The notes below the pieces were generated by a model. It saw nothing but the letters and a program-made list of their open reading frames with translations, was not told the DNA's origin and ran no database searches. From contig JBCDCZ010000096.1 of NCBI GenBank assembly GCA_039180865.1, positions 1 through 14,691 of the forward strand: DNA of 14,691 nucleotides, given 5' to 3'. The position numbers and the translations under genes were made by a program. Shown piece by piece: positions 13,870-14,691 of the stretch (its first letter is position 1; each line of letters begins with the position of its first letter). The DNA is from JBCDCU01 sp039180865. Its GTDB lineage: Bacteria; Pseudomonadota; Alphaproteobacteria; Rhizobiales; JACESI01.

Positions 13870-14454
13870 TTATCGTTTGAGCGAGAATTCCAATCCGGCT
13901 TTCACAGCAGGCCATTCATGAGCCAAGATCGAATAAACCGCAGTGTCCCTGAGTGAGCCGTCCGGCATAAACATGTGCGAACGCAGCACGCCGTCGAGCT
14001 TTGCACCAAGCCTCTCGATCGCAGCACGGCTTTGACGGTTCATGAAATGGGTCCTGAACTCAACAGCGATACAATCAAGTGTTTCAAAAGCATGGGACAG
14101 AAGGAGAAGTTTGCACTCCGTATTGAGACCGCTTCGCTGAACGGCTGGTCTGTACCAGGTGTGGCCAATCTCGAGCCTGCGGTGGGCGGCCACGATATTC
14201 ATGTAAGTGGTCATGCCAACCGCTTTGCCGGATTCCTTTTGAACGATCGAAAAAGGAAGCATGGTTTGTTGAGCCATCAGGCCTAACCGGCGCTCGATTT
14301 CGTCAGCCATGGCATCCGGATGAGGAACAGGCGTGTACCACAGCTTATGGAGTTCACCATCGGCCGATGCTTCTTTCAGATCCGCTAGATGCGCCTGACT
14401 TGTAACCTCAAGCCTCACTAAGCTCCCCTCAAGTGTAACGGGTTCCGGCCACAT
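13870..14454 (-). CDS. GNAT-family N-acetyltransferase (RimJ/RimL type)
   Basis: This 194-residue protein probably transfers acetyl from acetyl-CoA to an amine, such as a protein N-terminus or small molecule. The opening PVTLEGSLVRLE (6-16) is the usual RimJ/RimL-like start. EIGHTWYRPAVQRSGLNTE (95-113) covers strand 4 and the CoA pyrophosphate-binding loop, in a divergent form of Q/RxxGxG/A. FMNRQSRAAIERLGAK (137-152) is the conserved N-x-x-S-xx-A-I-E-x-L-G-A helix. ATG 14454 is preferred because GGAG lies 7 nt upstream; ATG 14457 (4 nt) is nearly as good, and a GTG at 14496 would add 14 residues without a better site. It lies on the same strand about 75 nt after guaA, and no terminator is evident between them. 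The substrate is unknown. Confidence 0.87.
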   Translation of the reverse strand: MWPEPVTLEGSLVRLEVTSQAHLADLKEASADGELHKLWYTPVPHPDAMADEIERRLGLMAQQTMLPFSIVQKESGKAVGMTTYMNIVAAHRRLEIGHTWYRPAVQRSGLNTECKLLLLSHAFETLDCIAVEFRTHFMNRQSRAAIERLGAKLDGVLRSHMFMPDGSLRDTAVYSILAHEWPAVKAGLEFSLKR

Positions 14455-14531
14455 CATGGCTCTCCAAAAAAGGGCTAATCTCTGACTTTTGATCACTTAT
14501 GACATGAATCTTTACGATAGGTCGGACGGTA

Positions 14532-14691
14532 TTATTCCCACTCAATCGTCCCCGGCGGTTTCGACGTGACATCATAGACGACTCTGTTCACACCGCGCAC
14601 TTCATTGATAATCCGGGTCGCTGCACGGCCGAGGAAACCCATGTCAAACGGATAAAAGTCCGCGGTCATCCCATCGACAGAGGTCACAGCA
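14532..14691 (-). CDS. guaA: GMP synthase (glutamine-hydrolysing), C-terminal fragment cut by window edge
   Basis: The last 52 codons plus stop of guaA enter from the right edge. The translated end reads TSVDGMTADFYPFDM, then FLGRAATRIINEVRGVNR, then VVYDVTSKPPGTIEWE, which is the highly conserved dimerisation-domain C-terminus of GuaA. GuaA converts XMP to GMP with glutamine and ATP in purine synthesis. The missing part (about 460 residues) lies beyond 14691, so it is a partial gene by window cut, not a broken one. Confidence 0.96.
   Translation of the reverse strand, partial: AVTSVDGMTADFYPFDMGFLGRAATRIINEVRGVNRVVYDVTSKPPGTIEWE

Noticed and set aside
13697..13921. 74-codon GTG-started plus-strand frame
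   Set aside because: Composition looks non-coding, no Shine-Dalgarno, and it overlaps the 3' end of the acetyltransferase on the other strand.
1..14691. CRISPR array, transposon, prophage or defence system
   Set aside because: No spaced direct repeats, terminal inverted repeats with a transposase, phage genes or defence-type domains were seen on either strand.

Overview
The window looks like chromosome from an alphaproteobacterium, probably Hyphomicrobiales (Rhizobiales)-like. The reasons are moderate-to-high GC with AT-richer intergenic stretches, a very long AsmA protein with a proline/asparagine-rich tail, a guaA C-terminus typical of the class, and agmatinase and glutamine-synthetase-like paralogues of rhizobial type. 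This placement is inference from sequence style. No rRNA, tRNA, insertion sequence, phage gene or CRISPR array was seen.

Region 1 (1-7526) is a polyamine/agmatine locus built as two divergent operons around a short control region at about 3695-3801. Leftward (minus strand) it reads PuuA-like gamma-glutamylputrescine synthetase, PuuB-like oxidase (4-nt overlap) and a PotF-type periplasmic polyamine-binding protein that runs off the left edge. Rightward (plus strand) it reads agmatinase, a second PuuA-like ligase and a second PuuB-like oxidase. Together they could import a polyamine, make putrescine from agmatine, glutamylate the amine and oxidise it. The later steps (PuuC aldehyde dehydrogenase, PuuD hydrolase), the ABC permease/ATPase genes and a regulator are not in the window. 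The leftward PuuA/PuuB pair resembles the E. coli enzymes more closely than the rightward pair, so the two cassettes may handle different amines.

Region 2 (7527-8120) is a 594-base non-coding stretch. Twelve bases after the second oxidase it has a long stem-loop whose apical loop is a run of GGA repeats. Further on are an AT-only inverted repeat, an 8-bp inverted repeat, a sigma-54-like promoter match, a short direct repeat, and an 8-bp hairpin that puts the AsmA Shine-Dalgarno sequence in its loop and the start codon in its stem.

Region 3 (8121-12658) holds a 1095-residue AsmA-family envelope protein followed after 2 nt by a DadA-like FAD amine/D-amino-acid dehydrogenase. The two are probably co-transcribed and translationally coupled.

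Region 4 (12659-14691) is on the minus strand: an unrecognised lipoprotein that converges on the dehydrogenase, an AT-rich gap with two inverted repeats, a RimJ/RimL-type GNAT acetyltransferase, and the last 52 codons of guaA (GMP synthase) running off the right edge.

No clearly new defence or mobile system is visible. The most interesting points are the mirrored double PuuAB arrangement with its shared control region, the GGA-loop hairpin, the start-codon hairpin of the AsmA gene, and the AsmA-dehydrogenase pairing.
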